From JBFXEO01 sp050180015 (GTDB lineage: Bacteria; Bacteroidota; Bacteroidia; Bacteroidales; Tenuifilaceae), in NCBI GenBank assembly GCA_050180015.1, contig JBFXEO010000013.1, forward strand, positions 1 through 24,829: DNA of 24,829 bases, in the 5' to 3' direction. Below the pieces are notes generated by a model, which was not told the DNA's origin, searched no databases, and saw nothing but the letters and a program-made list of their open reading frames with translations. Position numbers and translations under genes: made by a program. Shown here piece after piece: positions 16,300 to 23,749 of this stretch (positions are counted from its first letter, which is position 1; every line of letters starts with the position of its first letter).

Positions 16300-16660
16300 A
16301 GTTTAACCTGTTATAAACGCTCGTTACTGGGTTAACAAAATTCCGTTACATTTGCAAATTAAGTCAATTATACGTTGATATACTATATAAATTGTTAACC
16401 GAAAAATTGCCAGAAATATATTTGAATATACTACATGCCTACAGAAATGTCAAACTATGCTTCGATAAACTTACTTCACGCAATTTCATCAATCAGTATT
16501 TATCGCAATATCTGCGTGAATTATCGGCCTGTACTGGTAATTCCAACATCCAATCTTCATACAGCTGACAACCGGCGTAAGCCCCGGCAACTTTCTGTAT
16601 AAATATTTATGTGGGGTTAAACAAAGAACCGTAAAATGAGTTTTATTAAAAAAACTTAAA
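16300..16660. other. Intergenic region with long feoAB leader
   Basis: The 361 bases between two divergent genes hold a TACATTTG -7 box at 16347-16354 on the plus strand, about 307 bases before the feoAB ATG, so a long leader is possible. Two potential stems lie in it: TTCACGCA at 16475-16482 with TGCGTGAA at 16513-16520, and a GTAA-capped hairpin at 16572-16587. I could not match it to a known riboswitch. A 55-codon frame (16435-16602) shows no family features. Confidence 0.4.
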
Positions 16661-19174
16661 ATGCTTTTATCCGATCTGCAAAACGGCGAATACGGGATTA
16701 TATCGAAGGTAATGGGGCGGGGGGCTTTCCGCAAACGCATTACCGAAATGGGATTTGTGAAAGGGAAAAGGGTGGTGGTAATAAAAAATGCACCGCTCAA
16801 AGATCCGATTGAGTACTCCATTATGGGTTACGAAATTTCGTTACGGCGCAACGAGGCATCGTTAATAGAGATAGTAACGCCCGAAGAGGCAAAAAAAATA
16901 ATTGAAAAGCAGCTTGACAGTCCGTTAACCACCTATTCCGAACCAGAAATAGTTAATACCGGGGTAAAAGTATCGGGGAAAGTGATTAATATAGCACTCG
17001 TAGGCAATCCCAACGCTGGTAAAACAACCATATTCAACAACTTGTCGGGCTCCCGGGAACATGTTGGAAACTATAGCGGTGTTACGGTTAACTCAAAAAA
17101 TGCGATGTTCAAGTATAAAGGTTACACCTTTAATATAACCGACCTCCCGGGCACCTACTCGTTAACCGCCTATACCCCCGAAGAAATATATGTCCGGAAA
17201 TATATTCATGATAGCAATCCCGATATTGTTATAAATGTGGTGGACTCATCGAACCTGGAACGAAACCTATACCTCACCACGCAACTCATAGACATGGATG
17301 TTAAGGTAATAGTTGCCCTTAACATGTTTGATGAACTGCTGGCACACGGGAATAGGTTTGATTACTCTGAACTCGGCAAAATGCTTGGTATCCCATTTGT
17401 CCCAACTGTTGGTTCAAGGTCTAAGGGGCTTGAACGGTTACTGGATAAAACCATCAATGTTTTTGCCGATAAAGATAAAATAACAAGGCATATCCACGTA
17501 AATTATGGAAGTAACCTGGAAGATTCGATAGCTGCAATTCAGAAGGAAATCAAAAAGAACGATACCCTTACCGTAAACTATTCCAGCCGGTACCTGTCTA
17601 TAAAGCTGCTCGAAAAAGACCGTTTTGCCCATAAAATTCTTGGTAGTGTAAGTAACTACCAATCCATAAAAGCCATTACCGAAAAGGAAATTTCCAAGCT
17701 GGAAAGCGTTTACCTCGATGACTCCGAAACCCTAATAACAGATGCCAAGTACGGGTTTATAGCCGGGGCATTAAAGGAAACCTTCAGGGAAGGAACACAT
17801 CAAAAACGTCAGGCCACGGAAATCATCGATACATTTATCACCCATAAAGTTTTTGGTTTTCCCATATTTATTTTCCTAATCTGGCTTACTTTTTACACAA
17901 CTTTTACCATTGGGCAGTATCCAATGAGCTGGATTGAAAGCGGAATCAAGTTATTAAGCACTAGCATTAGCAACACAATCCCCGATGGCCCCCTTAAGGA
18001 TTTACTAATTGATGGCATAATAAGCGGGGTTGGTAGCGTTATAGTTTTTCTCCCGAATATTTTAATCCTTTTCTTCTTTATTTCCCTGCTGGAGGATACC
18101 GGGTACATGGCCCGGGCAGCTTTTATTATGGATAAATTGATGCACAAAATTGGGTTGCATGGCAAATCGTTTATCCCGCTGGTAATGGGTTTTGGGTGCA
18201 ATGTTCCCGCAATTATGGCCACCAGAACTATCGAAAACCGTAACAACAGGCTTGTTACAATGCTTATTACCCCATTTATCAGCTGTAGTGCCCGGCTGCC
18301 CGTTTACATTCTCATCCTGGGGGCCTTCTTCCCCAAAAATGCAGGGAACCTCCTTTTCCTTATTTACTTTATAGGAATACTGATTGCCATTACTACGGCC
18401 ATCCTGCTCAAAAAAACTCTTTTTAGGGCAGATGATGTACCCTTTGTAATGGAACTTCCACCCTACCGCATTCCCACCATGCGTTCAACCATTATACACA
18501 TGTGGCATAAAGGTTCGCAGTACCTGAAAAAAATGGGAGGCGTTATTCTGGTTGCAGTAATTTTTATATGGACATTAGGGTATTATCCGCGAGAGGTCAA
18601 TTACTCCAAGGATTACGCCCATACCATTGCCGTAGAAAAGGCTAAATTGCAGAACATTTCATTGATGCCGGCTGTTGATAGTATCGGGTTAGATAGCCTA
18701 AATACCAAAATTCACTTGCTTGAACTAGAAATGAAAGCAGAACATCAGGAACAATCGTACCTAGGAAGAATAGGAACGTTCATTGAGCCTGCAATTAAGC
18801 CGCTTGGTTTCGACTGGAAAATGGGGGTTAGCTTACTTTCAGGCGTGGCCGCTAAGGAAATTGTGGTTAGCACGCTTGGTGTACTTTACCAGGTTGACAC
18901 CAATGAACAATCGGCAAATTCACTTGCCGAGAAGCTGAAAAGCGACTCGTTTACATCCGAAAAATCGACAGGTGAAAAAGGTTTTACCCGGCTTAAAGCT
19001 TTCGCTTTTTTACTCTTCATACTGATATACTTCCCCTGCGTTGCAGTGATTTCGGCAATAAGGAATGAGTCCGGCTCGTGGAAATGGGCTTTGTTCACCA
19101 TCATATTCACCACATCGCTTGCATGGCTTGTTGCGTTCACAGTATATCAGGTAGGAATATTAATAATTGGCTAA
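16661..19174 (+). CDS. feoB: Fused FeoA-FeoB ferrous iron transporter
   Basis: Takes up Fe(II) across the inner membrane. The 837-residue protein begins with a complete FeoA SH3-like domain (about 1-75: LSDLQNGEYGIISKVMGRGAFRKRITEMGF). A short linker and the FeoB G-protein domain follow: G1 GNPNAGKTT at 115-123, G3 DLPGTYS from 161, G4 NMFD at 221-224 (the family's NxxD). The C-terminal membrane domain carries the Gate motif GCNVPAIMATRTIENR from 512 and ISCSARLPVYILI. FeoA-FeoB fusions are common in Bacteroidota. The 52-residue Cys-rich gene directly downstream is a usual Feo partner. A long leader upstream may host regulation; no clear Fur box was recognised. Confidence 0.96.
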   Translation: MLLSDLQNGEYGIISKVMGRGAFRKRITEMGFVKGKRVVVIKNAPLKDPIEYSIMGYEISLRRNEASLIEIVTPEEAKKIIEKQLDSPLTTYSEPEIVNTGVKVSGKVINIALVGNPNAGKTTIFNNLSGSREHVGNYSGVTVNSKNAMFKYKGYTFNITDLPGTYSLTAYTPEEIYVRKYIHDSNPDIVINVVDSSNLERNLYLTTQLIDMDVKVIVALNMFDELLAHGNRFDYSELGKMLGIPFVPTVGSRSKGLERLLDKTINVFADKDKITRHIHVNYGSNLEDSIAAIQKEIKKNDTLTVNYSSRYLSIKLLEKDRFAHKILGSVSNYQSIKAITEKEISKLESVYLDDSETLITDAKYGFIAGALKETFREGTHQKRQATEIIDTFITHKVFGFPIFIFLIWLTFYTTFTIGQYPMSWIESGIKLLSTSISNTIPDGPLKDLLIDGIISGVGSVIVFLPNILILFFFISLLEDTGYMARAAFIMDKLMHKIGLHGKSFIPLVMGFGCNVPAIMATRTIENRNNRLVTMLITPFISCSARLPVYILILGAFFPKNAGNLLFLIYFIGILIAITTAILLKKTLFRADDVPFVMELPPYRIPTMRSTIIHMWHKGSQYLKKMGGVILVAVIFIWTLGYYPREVNYSKDYAHTIAVEKAKLQNISLMPAVDSIGLDSLNTKIHLLELEMKAEHQEQSYLGRIGTFIEPAIKPLGFDWKMGVSLLSGVAAKEIVVSTLGVLYQVDTNEQSANSLAEKLKSDSFTSEKSTGEKGFTRLKAFAFLLFILIYFPCVAVISAIRNESGSWKWALFTIIFTTSLAWLVAFTVYQVGILIIG

Positions 19175-19175
19175 A

Positions 19176-19334
19176 ATGGTACAGGAAATAATAGTTTATA
19201 CAATAATTGCCGGCTCCTTAATATATAGCATATCTAGCTTGTACAGAATTTTTGTCCCCAAACAACGACACTACGGAGGCTGTGCAGGTTGTTCGTCATC
19301 AGCATGTAGTATTAAAGGGCCAAGGAATGGCTAA
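19176..19334 (+). CDS. FeoB-associated Cys-rich small membrane protein
   Basis: A 52-residue gene starting two bases after the feoAB stop (ATG 19176, TAA 19332-19334). It has one membrane segment (about 5-25, IIVYTIIAGSLIYSISSLYRI) and a C-terminal motif GGCAGCSSSACSIK, with Cys36, Cys39 and Cys44. This agrees with the FeoB_associated family (PF12669-type), in which a single helix precedes a Cys cluster; it is often encoded after feoB and is thought to help iron transport in the manner of FeoC. Its size makes it easy to miss. Role inferred from family and position. Confidence 0.88.
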   Translation: MVQEIIVYTIIAGSLIYSISSLYRIFVPKQRHYGGCAGCSSSACSIKGPRNG

Positions 19335-19388
19335 AAACAAAAACATTTCACATGAAAATACGTTTAAGCATACGTGTTTAATACAACA

Positions 19389-19859
19389 ATGATTAAGCGA
19401 ATAATAAACATTACAGTTGCTGGCCTACTTGCAGTGTTGGTAATATTTACATCGAGTGGAGCTACAATTTTTTTGCACCATTGTGCCTGCAGGGGTAAGG
19501 CAATATTCTCTATTTACCATGAGGTTGGATGTAAAATGGCCTCTCACTCCTCCTTGGCAGGCGAGTGTTGCGGCTTAACCGATACTAAAATTAAATCCGA
19601 AAGTGAAAGCTGTGGGTGTAGTAACGACGAAATATCCATTAAGCTAAACAACAGCACCGTAGTTTCCACATCCACGCCGGTATCCCAAGAATTAGCGGTA
19701 ATTACCCTGCTCAACCATTATCAGTATAAATTTCTGGCATCAACCTTAATACAGGAAAATAACCTATACAACGAATCGAACTCTCCTCCGCCCCCACGCT
19801 GGGGTAAAGAGTTGCTTATCGGGTTCCGTTCGCTTAAATTATCCGGTATCCTTTCATAG
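19389..19859 (+). CDS. Cys-rich HYC_CC_PP-like exported protein
   Basis: With the ATG at 19389 the protein has 156 residues; a GTG at 19374 would add five. It has a signal peptide or membrane anchor (about 4-25), then LHHCACRG (His30, His31, Cys32, Cys34), Cys48, a Cys-Cys pair at 60-61, and CGC at 75-77. After a Ser/Thr-rich stretch come a hydrophobic helix and a proline run, SPPPPRW. The order His-Cys, Cys-Cys, Pro-Pro recalls the Bacteroidota HYC_CC_PP family, usually found next to TonB-dependent receptors; no function is established. The Cys/His content and HMA neighbours suggest metal binding in the periplasm (inference). It lies 54 bases after the Feo-associated gene. Confidence 0.65.
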   Translation: MIKRIINITVAGLLAVLVIFTSSGATIFLHHCACRGKAIFSIYHEVGCKMASHSSLAGECCGLTDTKIKSESESCGCSNDEISIKLNNSTVVSTSTPVSQELAVITLLNHYQYKFLASTLIQENNLYNESNSPPPPRWGKELLIGFRSLKLSGILS

Positions 19860-19863
19860 TATA

Positions 19864-19914
19864 GCCTTCGGATAAAAACTCCGAGGCAATTTGTTATTCC
19901 CTAATGGGAATAAC
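19864..19914 (+). promoter_or_regulatory. Two hairpins upstream of the TonB receptor gene
   Basis: A perfect 9-bp stem with TAAT loop (19893-19901 with 19906-19914) follows a weaker ccttcgg/ccgagg stem (19864-19886). No T-run follows, so this is not a plain terminator. It lies 36 bases before the receptor ATG and could stabilise or modulate the mRNA. Confidence 0.45.
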
Positions 19915-19949
19915 CTAATTACTTACTACTTATAACCCATAATAATACT

Positions 19950-22187
19950 ATGAAAGTAATGCAAATTACAAAAACACCCATTGTAGCCATTCTACTTTTT
20001 ATGCTAGCCTTTGCATGGCTTCCGGTTAAATCACAGGAAACCATTCATGGTCGTATTTACGGTAAAAACGAAAAAGGTGAACCTATACCGTTGGCCGGGG
20101 CCAACGTGGTATGGCTTGGCAGTACGGAAGGAACTTCAACCAATGCCGAAGGTAATTTTGCCATTAAAACTGTAACGGGAAAAAGTAAGCTTGTAGTCAG
20201 CTATATAGGGTACATTTCCGATACCCTTTTGGCTGGCAAAAACGAAATGCCAATTGAGCATACGCTAAATCAGTCCATTTCAATTGAAGGTGTTACCGTA
20301 TCTACAGCTGCTCCGGGAACTCACTTCCAACGACTAAACCCAATACAAACCCAGGTTATATCGGGCAACGAGTTAAAACGTGCTGCCTGCTGCAACCTGT
20401 CGGAAAGTTTCGAAACCAACGCATCGGTTGACGTATCGTACAGCGATGCAATAACCGGAGCAAAGCAAATCCAGCTGCTTGGGCTTGCCGGCATATACAC
20501 TCAAATGCAATTTGAGAATATTCCCACGCTACGAGGATTAGCATCGGTTTACGGGCTGAATTATGTACCGGGTACCTGGATGGAATCTATTCAGGTATCG
20601 AAGGGCACCGCATCGGTTGCCAATGGCTACGAAAGCATTACCGGGCAAATTAATATTGAGTATAAAAAGCCGTGGGAGCAGGAAAAAATGAACCTGAATG
20701 TATATACCAATGATTTGGGTATGGTTGAACTTAACTCCAACTACGCCATTGATGTTACCGATGAGGTAAGCACCATGATTTTCTTTCATGGCTCGCATAT
20801 TGATAGTAGGATTGACCATAACAACGATTCGTTTCTGGATCATCCGCTTACAAATCAATACCATGTATTTAACCGATGGAAATATCAAGGGAAAAAGCTG
20901 GAATCGAACGTTGGGGTGCAGTATTTATACGAGGATAGGCTTGCAGGGCAAGTTGACTACCACAAAAATACCGGGCAGGTTGAAGGAAACCCCTATGGAA
21001 TTTACATCACCACCAAAAGATTCGAAACATTTAGCAAGGTCGGTTACATATTCGACAGGAAGGCCACCAGCGTTGGCTGGATCAACTACTTTACGCTACA
21101 CGATCAGGGTTCGGATTATGGGCCCAGAGATTACAACGCCAGGCAGTCCAGCTATCACAGTAACCTTGTGTTCATTACATACCTTGGAAATACGAACCAT
21201 TCCATTAAAACCGGGATAAACTTTAACTACGATAGCTATGACGAAATGTTGGATGGTTATAAATTCGACCGATTCGAAAGGGTTCCCGGTGCTTACGCCG
21301 AGTACACCTACAGGTATGCCGAGATGTTCACGCTAATGGCGGGTTACAGAATAGATCACCACAGCCAGTTTGGGTACTTTTCGACTCCCAGAATTCACAT
21401 AATGTATAAACCGTGGGAGCAACTTTCCATCAGAACCAGCTTGGGGAAAGGATACCATAATCCATCGGCAATTGCAGAAAATAGCAATTTACTGGCCAGT
21501 AACCGACAGTTTATATTTGAGGAGTCGCCAAGGTTAGAAAAGGCCTGGAATTTTGGGTTGAATCTTACCCAGCGCTATAAGGTATGGGATAAAAGCCTTA
21601 CCATCAGTACCGATTACTACCATACAAGGTTTAAAAACCAGTACATTGTTGATACCGACAGAGATGCCACTTCCGTTTACTTTTACAATCTGGATGGCAA
21701 ATCGTACTCCAACAGCTACCAGCTTGAGGTTAATACCCAGCCCTTAAAGGGGCTTGACCTTACAATGGCGTACCGTATTAACGATGTTAAAACCACCATC
21801 AATGGGAAACTACAGCAAAAACCACTGGTTAGTAAAAGCAAGGGGCTCATAACAATTGGCTACAAAACTCCATTGAAAAAATGGCAATTCGACTATACCA
21901 TTCAGCTGAATGGCAAGGGACGGCTGCCTAACATGAATGGGTATCCTGCAGAAGTTCAAAAGGGGAGAAATTTCTCGGCATATACAACCATGAACTTTCA
22001 GATCACAAAATTGTTCCGGAGATGGGATTTATACGCCGGAGTTGAAAACCTGACCGATTTCGTGCAGCATCACCCTATTATTTACCCCAACGATCCTTAC
22101 AACCCTTACTTTGATGCCTCTCAGGTCTGGGGGCCAATTACCGGGGCCAAATTATACGCTGGAATACGAATATCAACATGGAAATAA
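19950..22187 (+). CDS. TonB-dependent outer-membrane receptor, probable metal (copper-type) receptor
   Basis: The 745-residue protein has a signal peptide (about 1-28) and a carboxypeptidase-D-like beta domain (about 31-112, IHGRIYG...TNAEGNFAIK). The plug is at about 120-235 with a Cys-Cys pair at 147-148 (ELKRAACCNLSESFETN) and SVDVSYSDAITGAKQIQLLGLAG. A 22-stranded-type beta barrel follows, ending in aromatic-rich strands (AKLYAGIRIS). Such receptors use TonB energy to import ligands. The downstream HMA proteins and the Cys-Cys plug motif point to copper or another soft metal rather than siderophores or glycans; no SusD partner is present. Substrate is inferred. ATG 19950 was preferred to the in-frame ATG at 19959, a difference of three residues. 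Confidence 0.85.
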   Translation: MKVMQITKTPIVAILLFMLAFAWLPVKSQETIHGRIYGKNEKGEPIPLAGANVVWLGSTEGTSTNAEGNFAIKTVTGKSKLVVSYIGYISDTLLAGKNEMPIEHTLNQSISIEGVTVSTAAPGTHFQRLNPIQTQVISGNELKRAACCNLSESFETNASVDVSYSDAITGAKQIQLLGLAGIYTQMQFENIPTLRGLASVYGLNYVPGTWMESIQVSKGTASVANGYESITGQINIEYKKPWEQEKMNLNVYTNDLGMVELNSNYAIDVTDEVSTMIFFHGSHIDSRIDHNNDSFLDHPLTNQYHVFNRWKYQGKKLESNVGVQYLYEDRLAGQVDYHKNTGQVEGNPYGIYITTKRFETFSKVGYIFDRKATSVGWINYFTLHDQGSDYGPRDYNARQSSYHSNLVFITYLGNTNHSIKTGINFNYDSYDEMLDGYKFDRFERVPGAYAEYTYRYAEMFTLMAGYRIDHHSQFGYFSTPRIHIMYKPWEQLSIRTSLGKGYHNPSAIAENSNLLASNRQFIFEESPRLEKAWNFGLNLTQRYKVWDKSLTISTDYYHTRFKNQYIVDTDRDATSVYFYNLDGKSYSNSYQLEVNTQPLKGLDLTMAYRINDVKTTINGKLQQKPLVSKSKGLITIGYKTPLKKWQFDYTIQLNGKGRLPNMNGYPAEVQKGRNFSAYTTMNFQITKLFRRWDLYAGVENLTDFVQHHPIIYPNDPYNPYFDASQVWGPITGAKLYAGIRISTWK

Positions 22188-22221
22188 TGGACTTATAATG
22201 TTTAACCCAAATTTTAAAACT

Positions 22222-22428
22222 ATGAAAACAGAAACAATGATTGTAAACAACATGAAGTGCACGGGATGCGTAAATACAGTTAAAGCCGGGCTATCCAACA
22301 TCCAGGGGGTTGACAAGGTTGAGGCGGACCTACCATCCTCGTCGGTTACCGTATCGTACAACGATGAGAGTGTGCGCAGCACCATCATCAAAAAACTGGA
22401 AATTCTGGGTTATTCTGTAAAACGGTAG
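22222..22428 (+). CDS. Cytosolic HMA-domain metallochaperone (CopZ-like)
   Basis: A 68-residue single heavy-metal-associated domain. The metal-binding loop MKCTGC places Cys13 and Cys16 at the usual position; the rest follows the beta-alpha-beta-beta-alpha-beta pattern (VNTVKAGLSNIQGVDKVEADLPSSSVTVSYN...IIKKLEILGYSV). No signal peptide, so it should work in the cytosol, passing Cu(I) or a similar ion. The start at 22222 removes a frame extension that overlaps the receptor gene; an ATG at 22198 would add eight residues. It lies 34 bases after the receptor stop and probably shares its transcript. Confidence 0.85.
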   Translation: MKTETMIVNNMKCTGCVNTVKAGLSNIQGVDKVEADLPSSSVTVSYNDESVRSTIIKKLEILGYSVKR

Positions 22429-22480
22429 AACCCGGTTATCCTGCAAATCATTTAAAATTAACAAGTTAAAAACTACCACG

Positions 22481-22798
22481 ATGAAAAGGTTAACATTCTT
22501 ACTGGTGGGCGTTACGCTGCTTGTATCGACTGCAACGGATAGCTACGCCCAGAAAAAAACCGATAAAACTGTACTTTATACAGTATCTATGCACTGTAAA
22601 TCGTGCAAGGCAAAAATTGAGCGCGATATTGCCTTTGAGAAAGGCGTAAAGCAAGTTACCGCCTCGCTCGATGAAAAACTGGTTACAGTTAAATACGACG
22701 AAACTAAAACCACCCCAGAAAAAATTGCAGAGGCAATCAGAAAGCTGGGTTACGAGGTTAGCGAGGTAAAAGCTGCCGAGGAAAAGAAAAAATCGTAA
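22481..22798 (+). CDS. Exported HMA-domain metal-binding protein
   Basis: The 105-residue protein has a signal peptide (about 1-23, MKRLTFLLVGVTLLVSTATDSYAQ) and one HMA domain. The metal loop is MHCKSC (Cys39, Cys42), followed by KAKIERDIAFEKGVKQVTASLDEKLVTVKYDETKTTPEKIAEAIRKLGYEV and a charged Lys/Glu tail. It should bind a soft metal ion in the periplasm, complementing the cytosolic HMA protein 52 bases upstream. The domain is a typical CopZ/Atx1 fold; which metal is unknown. Confidence 0.87.
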   Translation: MKRLTFLLVGVTLLVSTATDSYAQKKTDKTVLYTVSMHCKSCKAKIERDIAFEKGVKQVTASLDEKLVTVKYDETKTTPEKIAEAIRKLGYEVSEVKAAEEKKKS

Positions 22799-22801
22799 AT
22801 T

Positions 22802-22946
22802 AACGCGAGTTCGATGTAAAATGTCTTCCGGGTGGGCTCCATAGACCCGCCGAAGAGAAGCGAAGTATGGCTTTATTTAAAAATGCTTCGACATGCCCAG
22901 CAAGGCTGCAGTGGGGCTTTGATTATTCTTACATTGAACTCGCGTT
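22802..22946. repeat. Element bounded by 18-bp inverted arms between convergent genes
   Basis: The arms 22802-22819 and 22929-22946 are reverse complements at 17 of 18 positions; the exception would be a G-U pair in RNA. The element starts three bases after the HMA stop and ends two bases before the stop codon of the minus-strand TPR-like gene, with a T-run from 22945. It contains an inner cgggt/acccg stem and shares two motifs with the spacer at 6190. It may be a long bidirectional terminator or a small MITE-like repeat. Confidence 0.6.
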
Positions 22947-22948
22947 TT

Positions 22949-23749
22949 TTAACGTTGTTCTGCCCCTACTTTTTTCAGGTATTTGGGATAAACGTCATCT
23001 CTGATCCACTGATAATTTGGCTCCAACGCCAATATATCCTCAAAGGTTTTTGTTGCCAGCGGATAGTTATGTGCTTTTTCGGCTGCCAAGGCCAACTGCG
23101 TAAGGGCATTCAAGTACCACCAAGTTTTTGGGGCTTCTCCACCATTCAGGTGTAGCAATCTATCTATAGCCATTTGGTAAAATTTCACGGCCTTCGCGGT
23201 GCTTCCCCCCAGAATAAGCGGGGCGTAATGTTCAAAGTTACCACTCTCTATCAGGGCAAATGGATTCGATGGCTCTATTTGCATTGCCCTATCAATTAGC
23301 CCCCTGCTCTTTGGCCCAAGGTAGAAGGCCTTAAGCGGGTTGATTGCTATTTTGTAGGCAAGAATTGCTGCTTTTATCGAGATTGCTTCAACATATTCCG
23401 GATTTACCTGCAAAAGATGCTCTATGTGATCCTCTGCGCCGGCAATGTATCGTTCTGCCTCAAGTTCATCCTGCTTGCTTAGCAAAAATCCAATTAGTCC
23501 GTACTGTGCATGTAGCAGCTCAAATTCAACCCGGGTACTTTTTGAAACATTGAACTCCTGCTCAAGGTCGGCCACAACCCTTGCCCACTCGTCCATGTTA
23601 CCGGCGGTAAAACATACGTATAGCCTCTCGGCCACATTATCAACATCGTAGCCGACAGTGGCAGAATGCCCGGTAAATGCTAAAAGGGGGGTAACAAGAA
23701 CAAGCAAAGTGCGACTTACCTTACCGATTAATTTCTCAAGGGTTTCCAT
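22949..23749 (-). CDS. Secreted TPR-like helical-repeat protein
   Basis: With the ATG at 23749 the protein has 266 residues; a TTG two codons upstream is less likely. The N-terminus METLEKLIGKVSRTLLVLVTPLLAFTGHSA is a signal peptide. The rest is helical and contains TPR-like pairs such as AEDHIEHLLQVNPEYVEAISIKAAI, GLIDRAMQIEPSNPFALIESGN and ATKTFEDILALEPNYQWIRDDV. TPR proteins act as scaffolds; the partner here is unknown. The start lies 22 bases inside the end of the glycosyltransferase gene, so the two are translationally coupled and may act together at the envelope. Confidence 0.72.
   Translation of the reverse strand: METLEKLIGKVSRTLLVLVTPLLAFTGHSATVGYDVDNVAERLYVCFTAGNMDEWARVVADLEQEFNVSKSTRVEFELLHAQYGLIGFLLSKQDELEAERYIAGAEDHIEHLLQVNPEYVEAISIKAAILAYKIAINPLKAFYLGPKSRGLIDRAMQIEPSNPFALIESGNFEHYAPLILGGSTAKAVKFYQMAIDRLLHLNGGEAPKTWWYLNALTQLALAAEKAHNYPLATKTFEDILALEPNYQWIRDDVYPKYLKKVGAEQR

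Noticed and set aside
16560..16600. Possible cobalamin-type riboswitch core (gccccggcaact) before feoAB
   Set aside because: Only a short string resembles the B12-box region; the other conserved parts of that riboswitch could not be found.
16435..16602. 55-codon plus-strand frame in the feoAB leader
   Set aside because: The translation shows no signal peptide, motif or repeat, and the region looks more like a structured leader than a gene.
16489..16821. 110-codon minus-strand frame in front of feoAB
   Set aside because: It overlaps the start of the FeoA domain on the opposite strand, and the rest falls in non-coding leader with no recognisable protein features.
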